DNA of 64,000 nt from Sergeia podlipaevii (taxonomy: Eukaryota > Euglenozoa > Kinetoplastea > Trypanosomatida > Trypanosomatidae), in assembly GCA_030849805.1 (NCBI GenBank), contig JASANZ010002241.1, positions 32,820-96,819 on the forward strand, given 5' to 3'. Made by a program: the position numbers and the translations under genes. This document shows positions 39,201 to 47,985 of the stretch, piece by piece. Each line of letters begins with the position of its first letter. Positions within the stretch are counted from its first letter, which is position 1. Below the pieces are notes generated by a model that saw only the letters and a list, made by a program, of their open reading frames with translations, was not told the origin of the DNA and ran no database searches.

Positions 39201-42200
39201 CCTACGGCGCCCTTCATGTCCCACGGCTGCTGCGCTGGAGAAGACAACTGAAGAAGGAGCTGCGCCTCACCGCCTTCGTACATCTCACAGAGACATGCGT
39301 CGCTAAAGTACGGAAGACTGCGCTTGAACAGTTGGCTATACACCATGGGCAGAGAGTATGACGGCGCCTTCAGCTCCTTGCGCAGTTCTTTGCCTAAACT
39401 GGAGCACAAACGGCCTTGGACGCGGAGCGCAGCACCAAAGCGCCGCGCATACTGCTGAGCCGTCGTCGCGCCTTCAGGAATTGCCTCCGCGCCATCCACC
39501 TCGTCATCCTCTTCATCGTCATCCATATCATTTTCCAACAGCTGCCGAGCGTCAGTCCATGACTGGGTGCCCTTGCTCAGCGACGGAGCAGCACCGGTGG
39601 CGGTGGCAACATCAGCGGCGTCTTCGCGCTTCTCATGCCACGAACGTCGTTGCTGCTGCTGCTGATGGCGGTGGAGTGGATAAAGACGGGAAAGATCCCT
39701 ATCTAGCCTACGCCCCAGCACGGCGCGGTACCGCACAGCAAGCAGCCCCAAGCCATACTTATACCCATCCCAGGACAAAAGAAGGTCAGGATCATAGGAA
39801 AGAACCTCCGCACGCACTCGATGCAGCAGCGCCGCCTCGCTGTGAAGCACCATGACGGGCACGTGCTCACTGAGCCTAAAGCTCCTCTGCATCTTCACCT
39901 CAGCAGCCTTTCTGCTACCGCTGGTGCGACACACACAAAACAGATGAACCCCCATCTTCTCCGAGTCAGAGTGGGCCTGCCCGAGTCCTACAGCCATAAT
40001 CTCCCCTGAGGCAAGATGCGTGCTGCCCTCATGCCGCCGCACAAGCACCTCCACACAAAGAATGCGCAGTGTGCACTGCCCATACTGCTGCTGCACCATC
40101 GTACTGGTGGCGCTTACTGCTACAGAACGCTTCAAGGAAGGAGCTGTACTCGACGACGCAGCCGCGGCAGTATTCCTGGTAACAACGTGATGTTGGCTCT
40201 TCACCTTTTCTATGTTTTGTGCTGCTGCTGCTTTGGGTGGTGGTGGAGGGAGCCGGACGTCCGTAGTGGCCACCGCTGCACCAATGGAAGTGTATATGGG
40301 CAAAGACGGAGATGCGCCGCTTACGCGTTGCTGCTGCTGCTGCTGCTGCAAGATGCGCTTCCCTCCACCGGTCGTAGCAATGGTGGCCTTGGCGGCCTTG
40401 TCCTTTTTCTTGCTCTCACGGTCACACTGAGATGGCTCGATAGAGCACGCACCAGCACGCAGCGGCGCTGTAGCAGAGACAGGGCAACTTCTACTACGCC
40501 TGTCGGCAGCTAAGTCTCCCACCAGAGGCCATGTGACGCCCGAGATGTGCATAATTGGCTTTCCATCCCTGCTGCTGCTACATGAGGGCCCACAGCCGCA
40601 AGGGACTGTGGACCTTTCATCTCGACCACAACGCTTGGCCTCGCAGAGAAACCGACGGGAGATGCCATCAACGTCACCGCCGCACGCCCCAGACTCTTGC
40701 AAGAGGCAGCGGCATCGTTTAGGTGAGTCGTCTCCGCCGCTAGTAATGTACTCCAACATAGATGTAGCAGCAGCACCACCACCACCACAACGAGGCAAAG
40801 GAGCCTCAGAGACCGCAACGGCGGGTTCTCCTACATGCAGGGAAGACGTACAAGTGGCCACAGATGCTGTCAGCACCTCCACACACCCGTCCTTCTCCTC
40901 CTTCTCTCCTCCTTCTTGATTAGGCAGCGCGCAGGATGAATTGGTGGACACAGACACAGCAGAGGGGGGAGAAGAGAAGCAAGGAGGCGAGGGAGGCGCT
41001 GAATCGGCGGAGGATATCGTCATTGCCAGATGAGAACCACGTGCCTGGGCAGTGCCCTGAACATCATCAGAGCTGCTCTCCACAGCAATCGCATCATCGC
41101 CTCCTGCAGTACTGTTACGCACGCGCCTCTGCTCAATCAGCTGTTGGGAGGCAACACACTCGCGGTGCCTCGCCCCGACAGAGCGCCGCATTCCTTCTAG
41201 AGCCAGCACCTGCAGTGCTGCTTCTACCACATCCAGGGCTTCTATACGCAATGAAGGCTTCCCTACAGTATCGTCCATCGCATCGTCCCCGTCCTCGTCA
41301 CTGGTGGAGCCACTACTGCCCTCCAGCAGGTCGCTCGATGCACTCGACAGCAACACCAGGTCCTCGTCCTCTGGCACCTCATCCAGCCTCGCATCAAGAG
41401 CCTCTGGACATGACAAGAATAAACCTCGCTGTGACAGAAAAGACACACACTCTCCATCGCTACCTTCGCCATCTACAATGCCTTGTTGTGGTGTCTGAAT
41501 ACCTTCAGTCATGGACTTCCTCCCAAAACGTTGGCAAAGAGAGTCTGCGGCTGAGGGGGCCATGGTGATAGAGCCGCGGCGGACAAAGCCACGTATCGCA
41601 GCAACATCACGAGCCTGCAGTTGGGTCAGCAACTGTCTGTCTACATCATATGTGTATCGGCACAACACTGTCACAGCCCAAGTGGATGCAACGGAGTGAG
41701 TGGCGATAGCACTCGTGTACTCCGTCAAGCTGAAGCACACGCGCAGCGGAACCACACGCAAGTTGTAGAGTGCCATGTTCGTGCCTGCCTCGCTGTTGCT
41801 GCCAACTGCTTCAGCATCATCGTCACTTTCCCATTGACGTCTAGCTCTCGTGTTACTCCGCTTAGGAGCTACAGAAACCTGAAGCCCTTCAACGTGGATA
41901 AAGAGAGGGGCGGGCCAAACATCCTCCACATTGCTCAGTAGCATCTCCCCACTGGCAAACACCCCACTTGCCTGTGGCGTGTCCATCCCGCCGCTGCTGC
42001 TGGGGGCCCACGCCTCTCGCTTGACAAGGAGTGCCTCGCTAGCAGCAAACGTGCTCTCCGAAAGTGGCAGCAACCAACGCATGCGAACGAAAGAGCTTGT
42101 GGCAGCACCAGCTGTGTGAACTGAGCCATCCGTCTTCTCCGTCACACACGCGGCGCATACCACTACGGTAGCGGGAGGTGCAGAAGATGTAGAAGAAGAA

Positions 42201-44647
42201 GAAGACACTAGCACTGGATCGTGAGGAAGTGGTGGTGTGTCCTCGGGCAGCAAGTTGGCCACAATAGCAAAGCACTCTCCTCCACGACGCGCACGTGCCT
42301 GGTCCTGCTCTTGACCTCTCCGTTCCTCTTGCTCCTGGGTTTGAACAGAAAGAGAATCATTGAGTGATAGCAACTGTGCTTCCTCATCGCCCTCTTCGTG
42401 TTGCTCATCATCATCTTTCTTCTTCCCTTTCACTTCAGTTTCGTTGCATAATGTGCCACGTTGATTTGGAAGCACGGATGACACGTCAGAAAGATGAGGT
42501 AGCTTCTCCGCGCTGCCTGTAATCTCGTCAGTATGCCTCACACTGGTTGCATCGTACGGCCTCCCAAAAGCCTCTAGCAGCTCATACGTTAGTGGGCCTC
42601 CCTCCTCCTCCTCCTCCCCTGCTCCTTCGCTTTGTTCTCTAGGAGTAAACTTCATGTCTGGTTTCTCCTCCACTTTGCCGGCTTGTATGCTATGTTTCAA
42701 TACGTTAGCAGCAGTCTCACTCTTTATCTCGATGCCGGCCATGCGTAGAGCACCTTCTTCTTGAGTTCCCAGCTTTGCCTCTTCAGAAGTGATTCCAATA
42801 TAGCGTGGAGTAGCAAGCAGAAACGCAGGCTCCTGCTTTACCGTGGCCTCTGCAGTCCAACTGCGATTCTGCTTCACTACGGTGGCACTTGCAGCTCCCT
42901 TCCTCTCCCCTTCCACCTTCCTGACTTCTTCATCACTAGAGCAAGATGCAACACCTGTGGGGCATCTTTTGTTAGTAGCGCGACGCTGTTCAAGAAAGCA
43001 GCACATTTGAGCCCGCATCGCAAGAGCAGAAGCATCGTTTCTTTGAATCTGGGCCACCATCCCATAGCGGCCAGACGCAGCAGCAGCCGTGCTAGCAGAG
43101 GTGTCCGCCCCTTCTTTGCAAGTGTCCGTCGTTGTTGTTGTCGTAGGTGTTCTTGTCTTCAACGCCTCAGCCTCCTCTGTTGCGATATCATCCGCCACGC
43201 GCAGTGCATCCGGCACTCCATTATCAGCAAAGTACTGCTTGAGGAGCCTTCGTATGTGCATCATGTTAGCACCGGGCTCTGAGAAGGCGGGTAGCGGCGC
43301 AGAAGTGAGTGATGATGATGAAGAAGAAGAAAGCGCACCATACTTCAGTCCGTGAAGAAGAGAGTCCCCAGACACATCCAGCTCCACCTGTGCCCTCGTG
43401 AGTCGCTCTAGTTCATCAGGAGGGTACACACGCGTCACGCCGAGTTGTGTGAGCCATCGCATCTGATATTTTTCCCTTGCTTGACGCTGCAACGCAGGAC
43501 CACTGTGACTCTTCCTCCAAGTACTACTACTAGTAGTATTATTATTGCTATTGCCATTTCCTGTGGCAGTAAAACAAAAAGGCAGCGGTGCCCGCATTGA
43601 GCAGGAGAAAATGGTGAAGGGTGCTGCACCGCTGATGCCATGATCAATCATGAACTGCAAGTGAAACTTACCGCTAGCACCGTAGAGCTGCCAGCGAGTC
43701 CCGCCCACCTCCTCCGTCTCCTGAAGCAACTCCATGATACACTGTACATGACCTGGATCGATAACGCTGACTTTGTAAAACGAGTGAGCATGGGCATGAT
43801 ACCCATAGAAGGGAACTCTATCCACAAGCTCAACGTTGTGAAGAAGCTGCCGGTGTACAGGAGCAGGAGGCTTAGAGCGTTGGCCGTACACGCCCCCATA
43901 CGCAAACCGCGCGCCAACACTGCTACCCCCAGTCCCGCCACCACCAGCTTCTCTCCTTACAGTGGTGCTGCTGTCGTAGCTGCCACTGCTCGTATCACCA
44001 AAGACAGTACGCAGCGCCACGGTCTCTAGCTGAGCGCCAAACTGCGCGGCAGATACGGATGCATCGTACTGAGGAGCGAGGAAGTATGGATAGACCCCAT
44101 GCACATGCACGCATGCCGTGTACTGGTTCTGCCGCTGATCTGCTTGGGCTGGGCAGGTCAGCGCGGGGGCAGACTGTGGAGCAGGGAATGCAGAAGAACA
44201 AGAAGTTGCTTCTGGGTGGGAGGGCTTTTGAGGGGCAGGCGAGGGCAATACTGGAGGTACTGTAGAGGCATCTCGGACGGTAGCAAAGTGACTGGGAACC
44301 GCTGGTGGTGTAAAGGTGGCGGTGGTGGTCGCTGTGGTAGTTGGTACAAGTGTACTGGCAAAGAGAGTCTCTTCTTGCTTTTCTATACTGCCCAACTGCA
44401 TCGGATTTTCTACTGTCTGTACAGCCTGAGACACGGAGGTTAAGCTAGTGTTAGCATTGTGAAGAGGAGTAAGGCTGGTGCCAAACACTGCAGCCACCGT
44501 CTCGGGCATGCGCAGAGTGCCAAATATGTGAATCACTGGGCACACCGCTGATACTCTGTTAAACAGCGGGGACATCACCGCATCGCCGAGCTCTTCCGAG
44601 GGAGAGTAAGAATGAGAGTATTCTACCGTCAGCGCATGACAGAACAT
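36269..44647 (-). CDS. REV3: DNA polymerase zeta catalytic subunit (family B, translesion)
   Basis: A 2792-residue family B polymerase. The N-terminal domain has ACVHVHGVYPYF and VPFYGYHAHAHSFYKV, the Rev3 type. Polymerase motifs follow in order near the C-terminus: DFRSLYPSV (about 1922-1930), KLLANVTYGYT (about 2060-2070) and YGDTDSIF (about 2114-2121). The exonuclease region near 1525 reads VEVLV instead of an active DIET motif, as in other Rev3 proteins, which lack proofreading. Two C-terminal Cys pairs begin at about 2540 (CAVC) and 2638 (CAEC), with a later CQLC and a final SIDCEVGFSKKR, corresponding to the CysA/CysB modules; CysB binds an Fe-S cluster in Rev3. More than 1000 low-complexity residues separate the N-terminal and exonuclease-like domains. 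The frame continues 35 codons upstream from a GTG; I use the first ATG. Confidence 0.95.
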   Translation of the reverse strand: MFCHALTVEYSHSYSPSEELGDAVMSPLFNRVSAVCPVIHIFGTLRMPETVAAVFGTSLTPLHNANTSLTSVSQAVQTVENPMQLGSIEKQEETLFASTLVPTTTATTTATFTPPAVPSHFATVRDASTVPPVLPSPAPQKPSHPEATSCSSAFPAPQSAPALTCPAQADQRQNQYTACVHVHGVYPYFLAPQYDASVSAAQFGAQLETVALRTVFGDTSSGSYDSSTTVRREAGGGGTGGSSVGARFAYGGVYGQRSKPPAPVHRQLLHNVELVDRVPFYGYHAHAHSFYKVSVIDPGHVQCIMELLQETEEVGGTRWQLYGASGKFHLQFMIDHGISGAAPFTIFSCSMRAPLPFCFTATGNGNSNNNTTSSSTWRKSHSGPALQRQAREKYQMRWLTQLGVTRVYPPDELERLTRAQVELDVSGDSLLHGLKYGALSSSSSSSLTSAPLPAFSEPGANMMHIRRLLKQYFADNGVPDALRVADDIATEEAEALKTRTPTTTTTTDTCKEGADTSASTAAAASGRYGMVAQIQRNDASALAMRAQMCCFLEQRRATNKRCPTGVASCSSDEEVRKVEGERKGAASATVVKQNRSWTAEATVKQEPAFLLATPRYIGITSEEAKLGTQEEGALRMAGIEIKSETAANVLKHSIQAGKVEEKPDMKFTPREQSEGAGEEEEEGGPLTYELLEAFGRPYDATSVRHTDEITGSAEKLPHLSDVSSVLPNQRGTLCNETEVKGKKKDDDEQHEEGDEEAQLLSLNDSLSVQTQEQEERRGQEQDQARARRGGECFAIVANLLPEDTPPLPHDPVLVSSSSSTSSAPPATVVVCAACVTEKTDGSVHTAGAATSSFVRMRWLLPLSESTFAASEALLVKREAWAPSSSGGMDTPQASGVFASGEMLLSNVEDVWPAPLFIHVEGLQVSVAPKRSNTRARRQWESDDDAEAVGSNSEAGTNMALYNLRVVPLRVCFSLTEYTSAIATHSVASTWAVTVLCRYTYDVDRQLLTQLQARDVAAIRGFVRRGSITMAPSAADSLCQRFGRKSMTEGIQTPQQGIVDGEGSDGECVSFLSQRGLFLSCPEALDARLDEVPEDEDLVLLSSASSDLLEGSSGSTSDEDGDDAMDDTVGKPSLRIEALDVVEAALQVLALEGMRRSVGARHRECVASQQLIEQRRVRNSTAGGDDAIAVESSSDDVQGTAQARGSHLAMTISSADSAPPSPPCFSSPPSAVSVSTNSSCALPNQEGGEKEEKDGCVEVLTASVATCTSSLHVGEPAVAVSEAPLPRCGGGGAAATSMLEYITSGGDDSPKRCRCLLQESGACGGDVDGISRRFLCEAKRCGRDERSTVPCGCGPSCSSSRDGKPIMHISGVTWPLVGDLAADRRSRSCPVSATAPLRAGACSIEPSQCDRESKKKDKAAKATIATTGGGKRILQQQQQQQRVSGASPSLPIYTSIGAAVATTDVRLPPPPPKAAAAQNIEKVKSQHHVVTRNTAAAASSSTAPSLKRSVAVSATSTMVQQQYGQCTLRILCVEVLVRRHEGSTHLASGEIMAVGLGQAHSDSEKMGVHLFCVCRTSGSRKAAEVKMQRSFRLSEHVPVMVLHSEAALLHRVRAEVLSYDPDLLLSWDGYKYGLGLLAVRYRAVLGRRLDRDLSRLYPLHRHQQQQQRRSWHEKREDAADVATATGAAPSLSKGTQSWTDARQLLENDMDDDEEDDEVDGAEAIPEGATTAQQYARRFGAALRVQGRLCSSLGKELRKELKAPSYSLPMVYSQLFKRSLPYFSDACLCEMYEGGEAQLLLQLSSPAQQPWDMKGAVGELYAVLTYLAGRVAAPHRIACFLNQYTRILEFSRMYGILYEEVIGRGSQFKVEATLHRMTQPAGFAMLSPTRQQVFRQPRITCVPLIMQPRPGFYHKPDDPIVVLDFRSLYPSVIMAYNLCYSTCLGLVRPESSGRLGVLSNYTQDDALLADLVPDGKRSAGGADEMGGATDVNDDCVTFTPNGAMFLRPSVREGILPRMVRLILDTRFEVQKAIKHIAKGDSSEDGGDPYMCQRLAEQQLALKLLANVTYGYTAASFTGRMPCVDVAEAIVSLGRQTLERAIALIKGTREWRADVVYGDTDSIFVRLPGRTRQEAFAIGQAMANAVTAANPVPVRLQFEKVLHPCVLLVKKRYVGYAWYSLQQQEGELLAKGIETVRRDQCAATSKVLDGMLRRLLSGSTRAELKAFYYAQVSKLQRGDGNPSDCIFRRAVRLGRYGDEAHLPAGAHLALQLMTKDVAQTPYWGERLPYVVVVRHTAKVGARGGGETMLRDHIVHPTQLLYLHRAMEEEEGSNTAGDVGEMVLDTDYYIHKHINAALGRVFYLVGISVAKWFNEMPRGRTLRSFLGARTLVDTVKLTRLLEARRFASEGEERTEGQLMRRHTVGVCLFPPCKRPREGEQKQQEHFPSVPRGLHTQAQRNMLDSNPPHDAAVILVDDSPARPSSVASPARVPPQPVIFTKATRRERRAEELNVKGQGHHGATITTTHNKGLRTTLDAYFFRDLCAVCRRNVVSHDDGHRLFCGQQTGSTAVVCGVRQDPGIVLVSEEEEEMVHLVSDLRASTVDSGIISEAQDDASPSRSCGAVEGTAAAAAAAPLVPPPICAECQRDPQALLTRVTDRCKRAAENLRRAQRACQLCIGSAGVAGGAAWLAGETGVSDIEDVPPHVTVPLHLTGAVLPPHASAVVGEERDDDDSSNNIICALDGVMASRHGCISIDCEVGFSKKRLTMMHRELMVLQRYLQVALMGPPRHPSDDFL

Positions 44648-44661
44648 CTGCGTGTTTGCAT
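44629..44661 (-). other. Short out-of-frame upstream ORF overlapping the REV3 start
   Basis: An ATG at 44659-44661 opens a 10-codon frame that crosses the REV3 ATG (44645-44647) in another frame and ends with TGA at 44629-44631. It is in the mRNA only if splicing uses the AG at 44667-44668; use of the AG at 44648-44649 removes it. Direct reading of the sequence; a regulatory role is inference. Confidence 0.6.
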
Positions 44662-44710
44662 GAAACCTCCGTTTTAAAAAAGTATTTAAAAAAAGAAAAA
44701 AAAATAGCGC
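44648..44710 (-). promoter_or_regulatory. Two alternative candidate splice acceptors at the REV3 start
   Basis: On the minus strand a T-rich tract (about 44672-44705) is followed by AG at 44667-44668 (ACGGAG) and then AG at 44648-44649, which abuts the REV3 ATG. The first choice leaves a 19-nt leader with an out-of-frame ATG; the second leaves no native leader. Confidence 0.45.
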
Positions 44711-44891
44711 AGCAAATAATAGTAATAATAATAGTGAAGATAGCAGTATCACTAAATAACCACTGAAAAGAAAGAAAAAAATCTACCGCACTGTTGATAT
44801 GCGACACAACGTGCAAGGAGATACTGTATAATGTATGCGAGTGTGTGTATGTGTGTAGTGTAATATGTAAGGAGAAAGACGTATATGTGAA

Positions 44892-44917
44892 TTTTTTTTT
44901 TTTTGGGGGGGGGGGGG
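44892..44917. repeat. T13-G13 homopolymer junction
   Basis: Thirteen T followed directly by thirteen G on the plus strand, in the spacer upstream of REV3. Confidence 0.9.
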
Positions 44918-45171
44918 AATCAGTTGTCGTGCTAGTAGCGCAAGTGATAATAAAGTAAATAAGCAAAATAAAAGAAAGCAATAGGGAATTTTAAATAAAA
45001 GAAATGAAAAATGACTGGTGTAGTTCAGAAACAATAATCGATAAATCACGTGCCACTTATCAACATAGTGGTTTTATACACAACCACTGAAAAATCGTTG
45101 TTACTCTTTATGCACATTGTTATTGTTTTTTTCTTCTGTCCATGATTTTTTTTCTTTTTGACGACAGAGAG

Positions 45172-45729
45172 TCAAGACAATGCCGAAGCCGGTACACGTG
45201 TCTGCACAATAACTCGATCGCGCTCGCTAAACAGTCCTAGCCATATCATAAAGGGCCTTACGTGAAAGGCTTGCAGGCTCACAGGACAGTCCACCACCAG
45301 CTCTGGCCCTTCCACTTTCTTTACACATTGGATAGAGTGACGAGCACCGCGCAGCTGCAGAGTGCCTGTCAGTTCTCCTACCGATTCTGACTCCACGTCG
45401 AATTCTATAGAAGGGTAGCGAGAGGCGTTGAGAACGAAGTTGTGAGTGCGGTGTGTAATACGGTCCACCTCGGAGAAGTTCAATGGCAGTCTTGTTTGCA
45501 AAGTCCGTTTGTCAACCTCAAAGTCGGGCACCAGTGAGTCCGCGGCCACTTCAACACGACGTAGAGCATTGCCGCGATCCACAACGTACACGAAGCGCTC
45601 CACACGAAGGCGGATCGTACGACCTAGAAAGCGGCCAATAAGACCTGAGGGGGCGACGTACACATACATCTCCACCTTGCTGAGTTCCTTGCTACTGCTG
45701 AGGCGTCTTTCGTTGGACCAGTTGAGCAT
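45172..45729 (-). CDS. Small YceI-like beta-barrel protein (inferred)
   Basis: A 185-residue soluble protein without signal peptide or membrane segment. Its pattern of strands resembles the YceI family of small lipid/isoprenoid-binding barrels: SGLIGRFLGRTIRLRV early, then VEVAADSLVPDFEVDKRTLQ, HNFVLNASRYPSIEFDVES, TGTLQLRGARHSIQC and finally VIVQTRVP. In bacteria YceI proteins bind polyprenoid-type lipids. Here the early His/Gly region typical of periplasmic members is missing, and the N-terminus (MLNWSNERRLSSSKELSK) is polar, so it would be cytosolic or mitochondrial. The family assignment is from pattern only and should be treated as a hypothesis. A good candidate acceptor (T/C tract at 45900-45925, AG at 45893-45894) gives a leader of about 163 nt. 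Confidence 0.65.
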   Translation of the reverse strand: MLNWSNERRLSSSKELSKVEMYVYVAPSGLIGRFLGRTIRLRVERFVYVVDRGNALRRVEVAADSLVPDFEVDKRTLQTRLPLNFSEVDRITHRTHNFVLNASRYPSIEFDVESESVGELTGTLQLRGARHSIQCVKKVEGPELVVDCPVSLQAFHVRPFMIWLGLFSERDRVIVQTRVPASALS

Positions 45730-47076
45730 ATTCTATTAATATTATTATTTTTATTATCTTCGTATGATTCGATAAAATATAACTTTTATTTTCTTCTTTC
45801 TTATACTTTTTTGCTGTAATATTCGCTTTTGCGTTCAAATGTTGAACTTGAATATTAACAATAGAGAAAAACACAATAAATGGTTTGCGCAACTAAAGAC
45901 AAAAAAAAAAAAGGAAGAAGAAGTTCGTTCTCTGAGTTTGTGAGTACGTGTGTGTATGAGAGTGAAATGCACCTAAGGAAGTAGTGATCGCTTTCCTCCA
46001 AGTAGAAAAAAAAAAATGTTTCAAAAGGCGAAAAAAAAAAAAAAGTATAGGGAGGGAGAGAGAGAAAAGGAGCAGTAACTGCGAGTGTGTAGCTACAAAG
46101 AATAGTACTCGTAAGATAACAAAAGAAGCATGAAGTGCTGTGGCTCTAGCGTGTCAAAAAAGGCAAGGAGAAAAAAAACACTCGCTCTATCACATCTGCT
46201 GTCGCTGTCTCCGTAAAGGTAAGTACAGCAGCAGATGGTGCCTCCCATATTATATATATATAATATTGTGTGTGTGTGTAGGTGTAGGTTTTGTTTTGTT
46301 TGAACAACCTTAACATTTTGCAGCTACTTCTTTACATAACAAATAGGAAATAAATATAATAAAATAAATATATATATAAATAAATCCACACAACGCTCTT
46401 TCTCTCATCACACTCTCTCTATAATGGGATGTATACATACATTTTCGCAACTGACCGTAGCCACAGCGCGTGTATAAATGCTTCTAATGGAACACGTGGG
46501 GAAACAACCTCTCCGTTCTTCTTTTTTCCATTCATTCCCATCTCAGGAAATGAAATAAAATAAACCAAAAAAAAAAAAGAAGAAGAGGCGGATATCGCTC
46601 AACAACAGTAAACAGTAGGCAACTCCATAGCACATGACATCTGAAATAAATACGAGTATTCGTTTAACAAAAAAAGAGCAAAAAAAAAATTAAAGCAGCG
46701 GCGCGCAACTCTACGAGTATGCTTTCTTCCAAAACTTTAAGATTGCCGTCCAAGTTCTTAGAAAGAAAAAATTTCCCAAGTTCTTGCGCACACGCTACTC
46801 TTCTCAATGTACAATGCTTTCGCTCTGTATGTTCTTAAATACTCCATCATATCTATTCCATACGTATGCACGGTACTAGATGTTATACTCACACATAAAT
46901 AAATTTCCAACCACCACATCGCCAAAAAAAAAAAAATTAAAGACAATAAAAAAATAATAATAATTGTAACAAAAAAAAAAAATGAGGAACCAAGACGCAA
47001 GAATAACAAAGTCGGTAAAAAAAAAGTGGGGGGAGGCTCATATAAAGCTCTCCTTCTCTTCTTCTCTCCCCAAGTA
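45730..47076. other. Spacer between the YceI-like gene and the dynein gene
   Basis: About 1.35 kb with no supported gene. AT-rich, many A-runs, a near-palindromic TA stretch at 46249-46266. It should hold the 3' UTR of the dynein mRNA. The 128-codon minus-strand frame at 46758-47144 overlaps the dynein 3' end and is low complexity. Confidence 0.6.
45893..45925 (-). promoter_or_regulatory. Candidate spliced-leader acceptor of the YceI-like gene
   Basis: On the minus strand CTTCTTCTTCC plus a T12 run leads to GTCTTTAG, with AG at 45893-45894 as the first AG. Confidence 0.5.
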
Positions 47077-47953
47077 CTACTCATCAGTAGACAGCAGCAG
47101 AGCCGTACCGCGCTTCGTGTAGTGCTCTGGCACAGCCTCGCCACTATTTAGATCGACTGCCACCACATACGATGGTCTCTCTCGAGTACCCGTACGCACA
47201 GGGTACATGTACAGCGGGCACTCGTAAATCTCCGGTGCCTTGGACTTGCCACTGCGCAGCTTCGGCTTAAAGTGGATAACAGGCATCTGCACAATCAGTT
47301 CCATAGGATTCGGCTCACAGAGCGTGTTCGTTTCTGCGTCCCAGCCTGCGCCCTCTAGGTAGATACCGCGCATGTAGGCACCCTTCTTGGGTTTCTGCAC
47401 AATGGTGCGCTCCTCGCTCGGCAGCACTACAAACTCCCAGCCGTATTGATCAATCGATATGTGGTCCGTACGGGCCTGCTGCTGCTGCAAGGACTTGAGG
47501 AAGCCGGTGGGGTAGGTGAAGCCAGAGAGCCAAAACACCGTAGGCGTGCGCTGACCCCACAGCTTCATCTGCTCTATTCTATCAATGAGATCCACGGACC
47601 AACTAGCGAGTGGCTTGACGCTTGGGTATGCGCTGGTCCACGGGAGCGGCACACGGCCGAGCAGGAGAGCCACAAATATGGTCTCAAGCTCCTCGGACAT
47701 GACAATTTCGCCCTTCACCGCACGCCGCAGCTCCGCCTTCTGACGGTGAATCTTCTTCAACAGAATGTTGTATCGCTGAATCTCCTGCAGCAGGCACGTG
47801 TTGAGTGCGCTTTGCCTATCCTCATTGGTTGCCTCGTAAATTGCAACGTAGTCGATCAGCGCGGGCACCGCAGACTTACTTGGCTCCTCAAGAGAAGCTA
47901 AAATGTCAAGGCAGCGGTCCTCCTGCGACATCTGCTTCACCGTGCCACCGCCA

Positions 47954-47985
<32 letters not shown>

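Larger units (their letters stand above)
44648..45171. other. Spacer between REV3 and the YceI-like gene
   Basis: About 0.52 kb with no gene. It contains 13 T followed directly by 13 G at 44892-44917, and (TG)n near 44840-44857. Confidence 0.6.

Noticed and set aside
44648..44752. N-terminal hydrophobic extension of REV3
   Set aside because: It begins with GTG and translates the T-rich acceptor tract into Leu/Phe; the first ATG is at 44647.
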